Below are positions 6,541 to 12,619 of a DNA stretch of 12,619 nucleotides, piece by piece. Position 1 is the first letter of the stretch; the number at the start of each line of letters is the position of its first letter. Both the position numbers and the translations under genes were made by a program. Source of the stretch: an uncultured Oscillospiraceae bacterium (lineage in GTDB: Bacteria > Bacillota_A > Clostridia > Oscillospirales > Acutalibacteraceae). Under the pieces are notes generated by a model. That model had not been told where the DNA came from. It searched no databases and saw only the letters and a program-made list of their open reading frames with translations. The stretch lies in the NCBI GenBank assembly GCA_905211185.1, contig CAJLZR010000008.1, positions 1 through 12,619 of the forward strand. Direction: 5' to 3'.

Positions 6541-7827
6541 TTATATATATTTTTTAAGTTCCAACTCCATAAACTCCTCCACAAAACTTTCGCCAATTCC
6601 AATTTTAGTTTCTTCTCCACTTTTCATCTCTTTAATTTTTGCGCTGTTTGTTTTAAGCTCGTCTTCACCTATAACAACAACGTAGCAAGCTCCGATTTTA
6701 TCGGCAAATTTCATTTGGGATTTAAGTGTTCTGTCCATTACGTCAACTTGCGCATTAATTGAAGATTTTCTCAGCTTTTCGCAAAGATCAAAAGCTTTTA
6801 GCTGCGCTTCTTCGTTGCTCAAGGAAGAAATAAAAACCTTAGGAACATCTGCCCCGGGAAACTCCACATTTTGCGCCTTCATCACTGCAAAAATTCTTTC
6901 CATTCCCATTCCAAACCCTATGGCAGGAAGTTTTGGCCCCCCAAGGATTTCAGAAAGCCCGTCATATCTGCCGCCGCCACATATTGTAAGAGGCGCACCT
7001 TCTATATCACAAATAAATTCAAAAACGGTTTTGGAGTAGTAATCAAGACCTCTGACTATTTTAGGATTAATTTTATACTCTATATTTTGGCCGTTTAAGC
7101 ACTTTTTGAGTTTTTCAAAATGTTCGGAACACTCACTGCAAATATAATCCGTAATAACAGGCGCATTTTTACTTATTTCTTGGCATTTTTTATTTTTACA
7201 ATCCATAATTCTCATAGGGTTGCGGCTCAGCCTATTTTTGCAGTCCTCACAGAGCTCATTTTCTTGCTTTTTAAAGTACTCTTTTATTGCGTCATTATAT
7301 TTTTTTCGGCATTCGGGGCAGCCTATGGAATTAATTTCAAGCCTTACATTTTTTATTTGCAGCCTTTTTAAAATAGAAGAGGCAGCGCAGATAAGCTCGG
7401 CATCCGAAACCGCCGATTCAGAGCCAAAAACTTCAAGCCCGAATTGAAAAAACTCACGGTATCTGCCCGCTTGTGGCTTTTCATATCTATAACACGAAGC
7501 ATTATACATAATTTTTACCGGCAAAGGCCCGTTATGTAGCCCATTTTCAAGAACTGCCCTCAATGCTCCGGCCGTGCCTTCCGGCCTTAATGAAACGGAT
7601 CTGCCGCCTTTATCTTCAAAAGTATACATCTCCTTCTGAACAACATCGGAGGTATCCCCAACGGAGCGCTCAAATAGCTCGGTATGCTCCAAAACAGGAG
7701 TACGGATAAATTTAAATCCGTAAAGTGATGCTTCTTCTTTCATAACTTTTTCTATATTTTCCATTTTGTAACTATCAATAGGCAATAAATCTTGCATACC
7801 TTTAATTCTGCGTGTTATAAGATTCAT
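6541..7827 (-). CDS. hisS: Histidyl-tRNA synthetase
   Basis: 428 residues, a normal class II HisRS length. It charges tRNA-His with histidine. Order of motifs: an N-terminal segment ITRRIKGMQDLLP; class II motif 1 region (FIRTPVLEHTELFERSVGD); motif 2 CYRYEKPQAGRYREFFQFG with the catalytic Arg; the Cys-rich insertion domain (four CxxC/CxxxxC-like groups) usual in Firmicute HisRS; the histidine-specific GLDYYSKTVFEF; motif 3 around PAIGFGMGMERI; and the C-terminal anticodon-binding domain (PKVFISSLSNEEAQ to the end). The ATG at 7827 has AGAGGTGG 5 bases upstream; the in-frame GTG at 7836 is part of that ribosome binding site and is not the start. No T-box leader is visible in the 137-base upstream gap, and I found no convincing promoter. 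Expression may come partly from readthrough of the mgsA-like gene. Confidence 0.96.
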   Translation of the reverse strand: MNLITRRIKGMQDLLPIDSYKMENIEKVMKEEASLYGFKFIRTPVLEHTELFERSVGDTSDVVQKEMYTFEDKGGRSVSLRPEGTAGALRAVLENGLHNGPLPVKIMYNASCYRYEKPQAGRYREFFQFGLEVFGSESAVSDAELICAASSILKRLQIKNVRLEINSIGCPECRKKYNDAIKEYFKKQENELCEDCKNRLSRNPMRIMDCKNKKCQEISKNAPVITDYICSECSEHFEKLKKCLNGQNIEYKINPKIVRGLDYYSKTVFEFICDIEGAPLTICGGGRYDGLSEILGGPKLPAIGFGMGMERIFAVMKAQNVEFPGADVPKVFISSLSNEEAQLKAFDLCEKLRKSSINAQVDVMDRTLKSQMKFADKIGACYVVVIGEDELKTNSAKIKEMKSGEETKIGIGESFVEEFMELELKKYI

Positions 7828-7904
7828 AATATCCACCTCTATTGTTATTTTTATTACATAAGCAAATAATACTATAAAATAAAGTATTTTAAAATTTACT
7901 TTTT

Positions 7905-7938
7905 AAAAAACCTTCTTCGAAAGCAGCTCCGAAGAAGG
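7905..7938 (-). terminator. Intrinsic terminator after the mgsA-like gene
   Basis: On the - strand the stem CCTTCTTCG (7938-7930) pairs with CGAAGAAGG (7919-7911) around a 10-base loop and is followed directly by six T (7910-7905). This is a canonical Rho-independent terminator, 26 bases after the stop of the mgsA-like gene and upstream of hisS. Confidence 0.85.
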
Positions 7939-7964
7939 CATAATTAACTTTACACAAAATATGA

Positions 7965-8369
7965 TTAAACCTCTGGACGTCCGACATTACGCCAATCCAA
8001 ATCACCGCGTTCAAGCCCGTGAATCAAAACTTCTGCTGTGGCAATATTTGTTGCATAAGGAATAACATGCACGTCACAAAGCCTTAAAAGATCTTCTTCG
8101 GCTTTCTTTGATGATGCTGTGCTGGCGTAGTCTCTGAAAAATATCACCATATCAATTTCTCCGCAAGAAATACGCGAAGAAATTTGCTGATATCCCCCTT
8201 GTTCTCCGCTTAAGAAATTATAAACGCGAAGACCGGTGGCATCCGAAACCATCTTACCCGTGGAAGCCGTTGCGCACAGCTTATGCCTGCTTAAAACCCC
8301 ACAGTAAGCTATACAAAGTCTGACCATCAATTCTTTTTTCGCATCTTGCGATATAAGAGCAATATTCAT
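7965..8369 (-). CDS. Methylglyoxal-synthase family protein lacking catalytic residues
   Basis: 134 residues. The ATG at 8369 has a strong GGGAGGA ribosome binding site; a longer frame to 8417 has none. Fold-level identity is clear: MNIALISQDAKKELM at the start, ATGLRVYNFLSG, GEIDMVIFFRD, LLRLCDVHVIPYATNIATAEVLI and the GLERGDLDWRN tail seen in clostridial MgsA. Against E. coli MgsA, however, the catalytic Asp71 is Tyr60 (GGYQQ for GGDQQ), His19 is Gln8, His98 is Ser87 and Asp101 is Ala90. The phosphate loop TGTTG reads TASTG. Only the equivalent of Asp91 (Asp80) remains. Conversion of dihydroxyacetone phosphate to methylglyoxal is therefore unlikely. An intact frame and good signals argue against simple decay, so a ligand-sensing or structural role is possible. 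It lies downstream of pbp2, a position MgsA genes often take near mre/min/rodA clusters. Confidence 0.85.
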   Translation of the reverse strand: MNIALISQDAKKELMVRLCIAYCGVLSRHKLCATASTGKMVSDATGLRVYNFLSGEQGGYQQISSRISCGEIDMVIFFRDYASTASSKKAEEDLLRLCDVHVIPYATNIATAEVLIHGLERGDLDWRNVGRPEV

Positions 8370-8554
8370 ATATTTTTTCCTCCCAATAAAGTCCTCTGTA
8401 TTTAAAAACAAATACATAATAAAGCAAATGTAAGCAAAAATTTAAAACACAAAAATGTGCACTCTGCCATTATAATACAAAATCGGCTTTTATTCCAGTA
8501 TTTTTTATTTTTTAATATAATGCCTTTTTGACAATACCCCTTTATTTGTAATAA

Positions 8555-8583
8555 AGACTATCATATTTCCAAAAAAATGTCAA
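8555..8583 (-). promoter_or_regulatory. Possible promoter of the mgsA-like gene
   Basis: On the - strand: TTGACA (8583-8578, perfect -35), a 17-base spacer, TAGTCT (8560-8555) with TG-A before it. The leader to the ATG at 8369 would be about 180 bases. A second -10-like TATAAT (8474-8469) lies nearer the gene but has a poor -35. The 274-base gap from 8370 to 8643 is otherwise AT-rich, and I see no clear terminator for pbp2 in it. Confidence 0.4.
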
Positions 8584-8643
8584 TTTTTTTACAGGCTTTT
8601 TTTCCGACTTTTTTCGACACTAATTAATTTTTAAATCAATAAA

Positions 8644-10584
8644 TTACTTATTTAAGTGGAAATACTCATTCATTATATCCCTCGCTACATTTTTGGAAGC
8701 CATACCGCTAACGCCATGAGCAATAACCACCGAGATAGCTATTTGTGGATCGTCATAAGGCGCAAAACAAATAAACGTTGTATGGTCAGATCCCGAGTTT
8801 TGCGCAGTTCCTGTTTTTGCGCCTATCGGTACCGGGTAACTTGCAAAATCACGAGCAGTCCCCGCCACAAGAGCAACTTGCCGCATACCTTCTTTTACAA
8901 TATTTAAGTTTTCTTCCGAAACACCAACTTTTTGAACCAGTTCCGGCTCGCTCTTTTTAATTATTCTGTTTTTTGAATAATCCACAATTTTACTTACCAA
9001 ATGAGTTTTATATCTATAACCGCCGTTTGCAATGGTTGCAGTATAGGTTGCAAGCTGAATGGGGGTTATCATGTTATCAGATTGTCCTATCGCCGCTTGA
9101 GAAGAGCCCGATTCATACCATTTTGCCCCAACTTTTGCGCTATGTTCGGGGCCCGCCACTATTCCCATGCTTTCGCCCACTTCAACGCCTGTTTTAACGC
9201 CTATTCCAAATCTATTTGCAAAATTTCCCAAAAGCTCTGCTCCTATACGCCTTCCAAGCTCTGCAAAAAAGACGTTGCAAGATTTTGCCAAAGCACTGCG
9301 CAGTGAAATACTTCCATGCACGCCCATACAGCCCAAACGGTAACCGCTATAATAATTATAACCACCCGAGCAGTGTATGGTTTCATCAGGTTTTATTTTA
9401 CCCGTTTCAAGTGCGGTGGCGGCAACCAATGGTTTATAAATTGAACCCGGTGCGTAGGCTCCCATAAAAGCCCTGTTAAGCAGCGGCGTGGCGGGATCTT
9501 TTACAAGCTCCGAATAATAAGACTTATCCTCCATAAACTTAGCCAAATCATAGGAAGGATACGTTGCTGCCGCCAAAACGGAAAAATCTTTTACGTTAAG
9601 AACAACCGCCGCTCCCGAAACGCAATCACGTGCGCAAGAATTATGCGCTCTTTCAACGTTTTCTTTAAGAGACTTATGCGCAACCTCCTGAAGTTTTGAA
9701 GAAATGGTTAAAAACACCGTGTTTCCGGCTTTAGCGGGCTCTATTTCGGAAACGTCCATAATTCCGCCTTTTCGTGACATTTGAATCATACGCTTGCCGC
9801 CAAATCCCCTTAGGTAATCTTCTAAAACCCCTTCTATTCCCGTTTTACCTATCAGCGCATCCATGCTGTAACTATCCTTGCGCTTTTTATACTCCTCGCT
9901 TGACATAAACCCTATATACCCGACTATATGAGGCGCTATTTCCCCATTTATATATTTTCTTACAAGCGATGGCTGTATCCTGATACCTTTTAAAAGATCG
10001 CTTTTTTCACTTAAAATCATAACGGCGTTTCTATCTATACTGTCGGATAAAACATAAGGAATAGCCCTTGCCGCATGACCACTTATTTTATCCATATTTG
10101 AACGCACGCTGCAAATAACTCTTTGGTCTTTTTTGGAAAAATTATAAACTCTATATTTTTCTATCAGTTTATCCATACAAGCCTGCGCCGATGCATCTTG
10201 GGGAAGTTTTAAAAATTTTTTTAAAATATCAATCTGACTTTCTTTATCTTCTTCAAATAAAAACAAATCATTTTCTAACTTTATAGGCAAAACGTCAATC
10301 CACGGGCATTTTAATTCTTCCAAAAGTTTAGTGGCATTTAAAATTATCTCATTTTCCTTTTGTTTTTCTATTATAAGCCTATCGACAACAACCTTATAAC
10401 CGGTATCATTTATAGCAAGCCCTACTCCATCGCAATCAACAATCTCCCCACGAACGGGATCCGTGTTTACAAAATATATATTACTGCTATTGGCTCTGAT
10501 TTTATAATATTCACTGTTAACAATTTGCCAATCTATCAAACGAAAAATAAAAGTCCCAAATATCAAAACTATCGCAGAAACCAA
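8644..10584 (-). CDS. mrdA: Penicillin-binding protein 2, class B transpeptidase for elongation
   Basis: 646 residues counted from the TTG at 10584. It crosslinks peptidoglycan in the elongation complex with RodA and MreBCD. A membrane anchor (about residues 2-17) is followed by a PBP dimerisation domain (DPVRGEIVDCDG near 42; GKTGIEGVLEDYLRG near 246). The transpeptidase domain has SIYK (nucleophile Ser381, Lys384), SCN (435-437) and KTGTA (590-594), all intact. The start is doubtful. At TTG 10584 only one residue precedes the membrane segment and the ribosome binding site is poor, yet the frame continues upstream without a normal start codon through NTKYFNKKRYIS, a typical basic cytoplasmic tail. 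A GTG at 10633 would give M-K-T-D-K-H-K-V-F but is one base out of frame, the change being possible at the four-A run at 10606-10609. It is directly downstream of mreD and likely co-transcribed. Confidence 0.93.
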   Translation of the reverse strand: MVSAIVLIFGTFIFRLIDWQIVNSEYYKIRANSSNIYFVNTDPVRGEIVDCDGVGLAINDTGYKVVVDRLIIEKQKENEIILNATKLLEELKCPWIDVLPIKLENDLFLFEEDKESQIDILKKFLKLPQDASAQACMDKLIEKYRVYNFSKKDQRVICSVRSNMDKISGHAARAIPYVLSDSIDRNAVMILSEKSDLLKGIRIQPSLVRKYINGEIAPHIVGYIGFMSSEEYKKRKDSYSMDALIGKTGIEGVLEDYLRGFGGKRMIQMSRKGGIMDVSEIEPAKAGNTVFLTISSKLQEVAHKSLKENVERAHNSCARDCVSGAAVVLNVKDFSVLAAATYPSYDLAKFMEDKSYYSELVKDPATPLLNRAFMGAYAPGSIYKPLVAATALETGKIKPDETIHCSGGYNYYSGYRLGCMGVHGSISLRSALAKSCNVFFAELGRRIGAELLGNFANRFGIGVKTGVEVGESMGIVAGPEHSAKVGAKWYESGSSQAAIGQSDNMITPIQLATYTATIANGGYRYKTHLVSKIVDYSKNRIIKKSEPELVQKVGVSEENLNIVKEGMRQVALVAGTARDFASYPVPIGAKTGTAQNSGSDHTTFICFAPYDDPQIAISVVIAHGVSGMASKNVARDIMNEYFHLNK

Positions 10585-10619
10585 ACTTATATACCGTTTT
10601 TTATTAAAATACTTTGTGT

Positions 10620-11150
10620 TTATCTGTTTTCACCCCTAACACTTCTTACGTAATAAAATACAATTTTATTAAACCAAATAACAAGCGGTGCGGCTAAGAA
10701 TGTATAAATCATTATCGGCAAATAAACTTCCAAAAACACATTCCCAAGTCCCGCAAAACCCAAATGCCCATAATTTGTAAAAAACCTTAAAACAAGTATA
10801 AGCGCCCCTGTTAAGCCTCCAAAAAACCAAGTTGCAAAAAAGCCCGCATTTATAAAATAATTTGCAAGCACTCCTAAAACGTACCCTATAATTCCCAGGC
10901 AAGAAGCATATATTCCAAGCGGTATGCCAAATCCAAAATCCAAAAAAAGACCGCTCAAAAAAGCAAAAACAAAACCAAAAACTTCCCCTTCAAAAAGAGA
11001 AACAAAAACAATTAAGCTCGGAATAAGAAGCGGCGTAACCGATAAAAAACCAAATTTTGGCAAAGATGAATGCTCCAGGGAATAAAGAAAAAATGTTTCC
11101 AATAAATAAATCAAAAATCTAAATCCGCAAAACATTTTACGCAAATCCAT
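10620..11150 (-). CDS. mreD: Rod shape-determining protein MreD
   Basis: 176 residues, highly hydrophobic, with about five to six membrane segments, as in MreD. MreD is an inner-membrane partner of MreC that links the MreB filament to wall synthases. Primary-sequence conservation in this family is low; identification rests on the hydrophobic profile, the length, the FLSGLFLDFGFGIPLGIYA segment (acidic residue plus small residues, a recurrent MreD feature) and its place between mreC and pbp2. The ATG at 11150 follows the mreC TAG directly, with GGAGATAAATAG before it, so translation is coupled. Its 3' end overlaps the possible pbp2 start region. Confidence 0.88.
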   Translation of the reverse strand: MDLRKMFCGFRFLIYLLETFFLYSLEHSSLPKFGFLSVTPLLIPSLIVFVSLFEGEVFGFVFAFLSGLFLDFGFGIPLGIYASCLGIIGYVLGVLANYFINAGFFATWFFGGLTGALILVLRFFTNYGHLGFAGLGNVFLEVYLPIMIYTFLAAPLVIWFNKIVFYYVRSVRGENR

Positions 11151-12032
11151 CTATTTATCTCCTTGGTTTTCGGAATCACTATTTGAATGGTCTATCAAAC
11201 CTTTACCTTTAAAATCCGTAATAACAAAAACATCAGAAACTTTTTTCATATCATCAAATATATCAACAAGCGCATAGTATGAATTTTCGTAGCTGTCATA
11301 CTCAACGGACCTGACAGTTCCTATTTTTAAATTTTTCGGATACATTCCGCTAACTCCGCTGGTTGCTAAAATATCTCCACTTTTAATATCATTTTGAGTA
11401 GGAATAAAAATCATACGTGTTAGGTTATTTTTTGCATATTCAAGAGTTCCGGAAATTATTCCGTTTTCGTTCGTTCTTGAATCTACCCCCGCCATTTTTA
11501 TATCAGGGGATAAAACAGTTCTTACTTTGCTAAAGCCTTTGTTTGTTTGGCATATTTTACCGACTAAGCCGTTTTCTGTAATTACGGCATCATTTACCGA
11601 AATTCCGGATTCCGTGCCTTGATCTATCGTAAAATCGCCGAATGCTTCGGTTGCATCTTTACCGATAACCGAAGCCGAAACAAATTTTATACTGCTATCT
11701 GCATCTTTTATACCATAAAACTTTTTAAACCTTAAGTTTTCTCTTTTTATATCGTGATAATCTATAATGCTATTCTGAAGCTCGTTTACTTGTTTTTTGA
11801 GTTTTTCGTTTTCTTCTTTTAGTTTTTCTTTTTCGGCAAACTGATGTTTAAAATCAAATAAATTTTTATCGATATATCCGCAAGCTTCCCCAATCGGGCA
11901 AGTAACAGCCCCGAAAGCATTATAAATAAAGTTATCGTTTGGGTTTGCAAGCGTATATAAGATTATACCCGAAACAATAAGGAATATCCCTACAAAAATT
12001 TTAAAAGCCATACTTTTAAAAAAATATTTCAA
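11151..12032 (-). CDS. mreC: Rod shape-determining protein MreC
   Basis: 293 residues, a normal MreC length. A bitopic protein: one N-terminal membrane segment (about 8-29), then a coiled coil (about 67-95, rich in Glu/Lys/Leu heptads), then the extracytoplasmic beta-barrel domain (about 105-275). In the last part, SASVIGKDATEAFGDFTIDQGT, NGLVGKI, SGDILATSGVSGMYPKNLKIGTV and the closing YALVDIFDDMKKVSDVFVI match family signature regions. MreC scaffolds PBP2 and RodA at the membrane and interacts with MreB and MreD. The likely start is TTG at 12032, which keeps a basic tail (KYFFKS) before the membrane segment; a GGGGTG is rather far upstream (about 14 bases). The next ATG, at 12011, would shorten this tail and has no ribosome binding site. 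The gap to mreB is 46 bases with no terminator, so this is one operon. Confidence 0.93.
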   Translation of the reverse strand: MKYFFKSMAFKIFVGIFLIVSGIILYTLANPNDNFIYNAFGAVTCPIGEACGYIDKNLFDFKHQFAEKEKLKEENEKLKKQVNELQNSIIDYHDIKRENLRFKKFYGIKDADSSIKFVSASVIGKDATEAFGDFTIDQGTESGISVNDAVITENGLVGKICQTNKGFSKVRTVLSPDIKMAGVDSRTNENGIISGTLEYAKNNLTRMIFIPTQNDIKSGDILATSGVSGMYPKNLKIGTVRSVEYDSYENSYYALVDIFDDMKKVSDVFVITDFKGKGLIDHSNSDSENQGDK

Positions 12033-12078
12033 AACTTACAAACACACCCCAAACGATAGTTTTTAATCACACACAATA

Positions 12079-12619
12079 TTATCTACTTTTTCTTGTTTTA
12101 TAGTATTCTTTCGGCATTGAAATATCCAAGCATTTACCCGTTCCGTCCACAACGCAATCAAGAGGCCTTTCGGCAATGTAAACAGGCATATGCGTATTTT
12201 CGGAAATTAAAGTATCTATTCCTCTTAGAAGTGCGCCGCCCCCGGTTAAAGTTATACCATGGTCGATAATATCCGCCGAAAGTTCGGGAGGCGTATTTTC
12301 CAAAGTGTTTTTCACGGCATTTATTACGCATCTTAAAGGCTCCGCAAGAGCTTCTCTTACTTCTTCGGACGTAATTGTTATATTTTTCGGAAGTCCGTCC
12401 ATAAGATTTCTGCCCTTTATGCTCATTTCACCCTCATCTTCATAAGGAACGGCAGAACCGATAGTCAGTTTAATATCTTCTGCCGTACGTTCGCCAATGA
12501 GCAGGTTGTATTTCTTACGCAGGTGCCGGATAATGGCGTCATCGAAGTAGTCCCCGCCGATGGGCACGCAGCTGGAAACCGTTACCTGCCCCAGGGAGAG
12601 CACCGCAATGTCCGTTACC
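12079..12619 (-). CDS. mreB: Rod shape-determining protein MreB, C-terminal half (5' partial)
   Basis: The frame is open to the window edge, so only the C-terminal ~180 residues are seen; a GTG codon at 12603 lies within the conserved VTDIAVLSLG and is not the start. MreB is the bacterial actin homolog that forms membrane-bound filaments directing lateral wall synthesis. Signature regions: VTDIAVLSLG (phosphate 2 loop region), GGDYFDDAII, KKYNLLIGERTAEDIK, then ITLTGGGALLRGIDTLI (adenosine-binding motif). The tail is short and ends KTRKSR. mreC, mreD and pbp2 follow on the same strand. The first ~140 visible bases are markedly GC-richer than the remainder of the gene (58% by count against about 40%), which suggests recombination or a chimeric contig end. 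Confidence 0.93.
   Translation of the reverse strand, partial: VTDIAVLSLGQVTVSSCVPIGGDYFDDAIIRHLRKKYNLLIGERTAEDIKLTIGSAVPYEDEGEMSIKGRNLMDGLPKNITITSEEVREALAEPLRCVINAVKNTLENTPPELSADIIDHGITLTGGGALLRGIDTLISENTHMPVYIAERPLDCVVDGTGKCLDISMPKEYYKTRKSR

Noticed and set aside
7120..7371. Cys-rich insertion in HisS as an unusual zinc domain
   Set aside because: The same insertion with CxxC groups is usual in Firmicute histidyl-tRNA synthetases.
7828..7964. T-box or other leader RNA for hisS
   Set aside because: The gap is 137 bases and is partly taken up by the mgsA terminator; there is no T-box consensus (TGGNACCGCG) and no antiterminator-like structure.
8973..9467. Several overlapping + strand frames opposite pbp2
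   Set aside because: They are shadows of the transpeptidase gene, without ribosome binding sites or recognisable domains.
1..12619. CRISPR arrays, tRNA or rRNA genes, transposases
   Set aside because: No regularly spaced repeats, no tRNA-like cloverleaf or CCA end, and no transposase or integrase motif was seen on either strand.

Overview
The window looks like chromosomal DNA from an AT-rich Firmicute, most probably a member of Clostridia. The clues are a mreB-mreC-mreD-pbp2 block followed by a methylglyoxal-synthase family gene, strong purine-rich ribosome binding sites, SigA-type promoters of the TTGaca/TGnTATAAT kind, and RsbW/RsbV-type partner-switching proteins. There is no 16S or other marker that would allow a finer assignment. 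Both window ends cut through genes.

Left part (1-3252, + strand): two tandem paralogous genes for large ankyrin-like proteins. Each has an N-terminal charged segment, one hydrophobic segment, a Pro/Ala-rich linker and a degenerate ankyrin-type domain ending in a shared motif (ELLTYF-x-QKCE-xx-PYV). The first lacks its start because it runs off the window. The second is complete, with a signal peptide and a near-consensus extended -10 promoter. Each is followed by a similar hairpin, so the whole unit (gene plus terminator) seems to have been duplicated. Ankyrin-type proteins anchored in or exported through the membrane suggest a host- or protist-associated lifestyle, but this is inference.

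Middle part (3253-7964): a two-gene partner-switching module on the - strand (serine kinase/anti-sigma factor, then STAS anti-anti-sigma factor) with its own promoter and no sigma factor beside it. Next come alanine racemase (-) and, divergently, tRNA-dihydrouridine synthase (+), sharing a 117-base intergenic space with a palindrome. Histidyl-tRNA synthetase (-) converges on dus, with a shared bidirectional terminator whose stem contains the dus stop codon.

Right part (7965-12619, - strand): the rod-shape module mreB (5' end outside the window), mreC, mreD, a class B penicillin-binding protein (PBP2/MrdA type), then an MgsA-like gene. MreBCD and PBP2 act together in lateral-wall elongation, and alanine racemase supplies D-Ala to the same wall pathway. 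Two things stand out here. The MgsA-like protein has lost most of the catalytic residues of methylglyoxal synthase while keeping the fold-defining segments. The pbp2 reading frame lacks a convincing start unless a one-base slip in a run of four A/T bases is assumed. The last ~140 bases (mreB) are much more GC-rich than everything before them, which points to recombination or a chimeric contig end.
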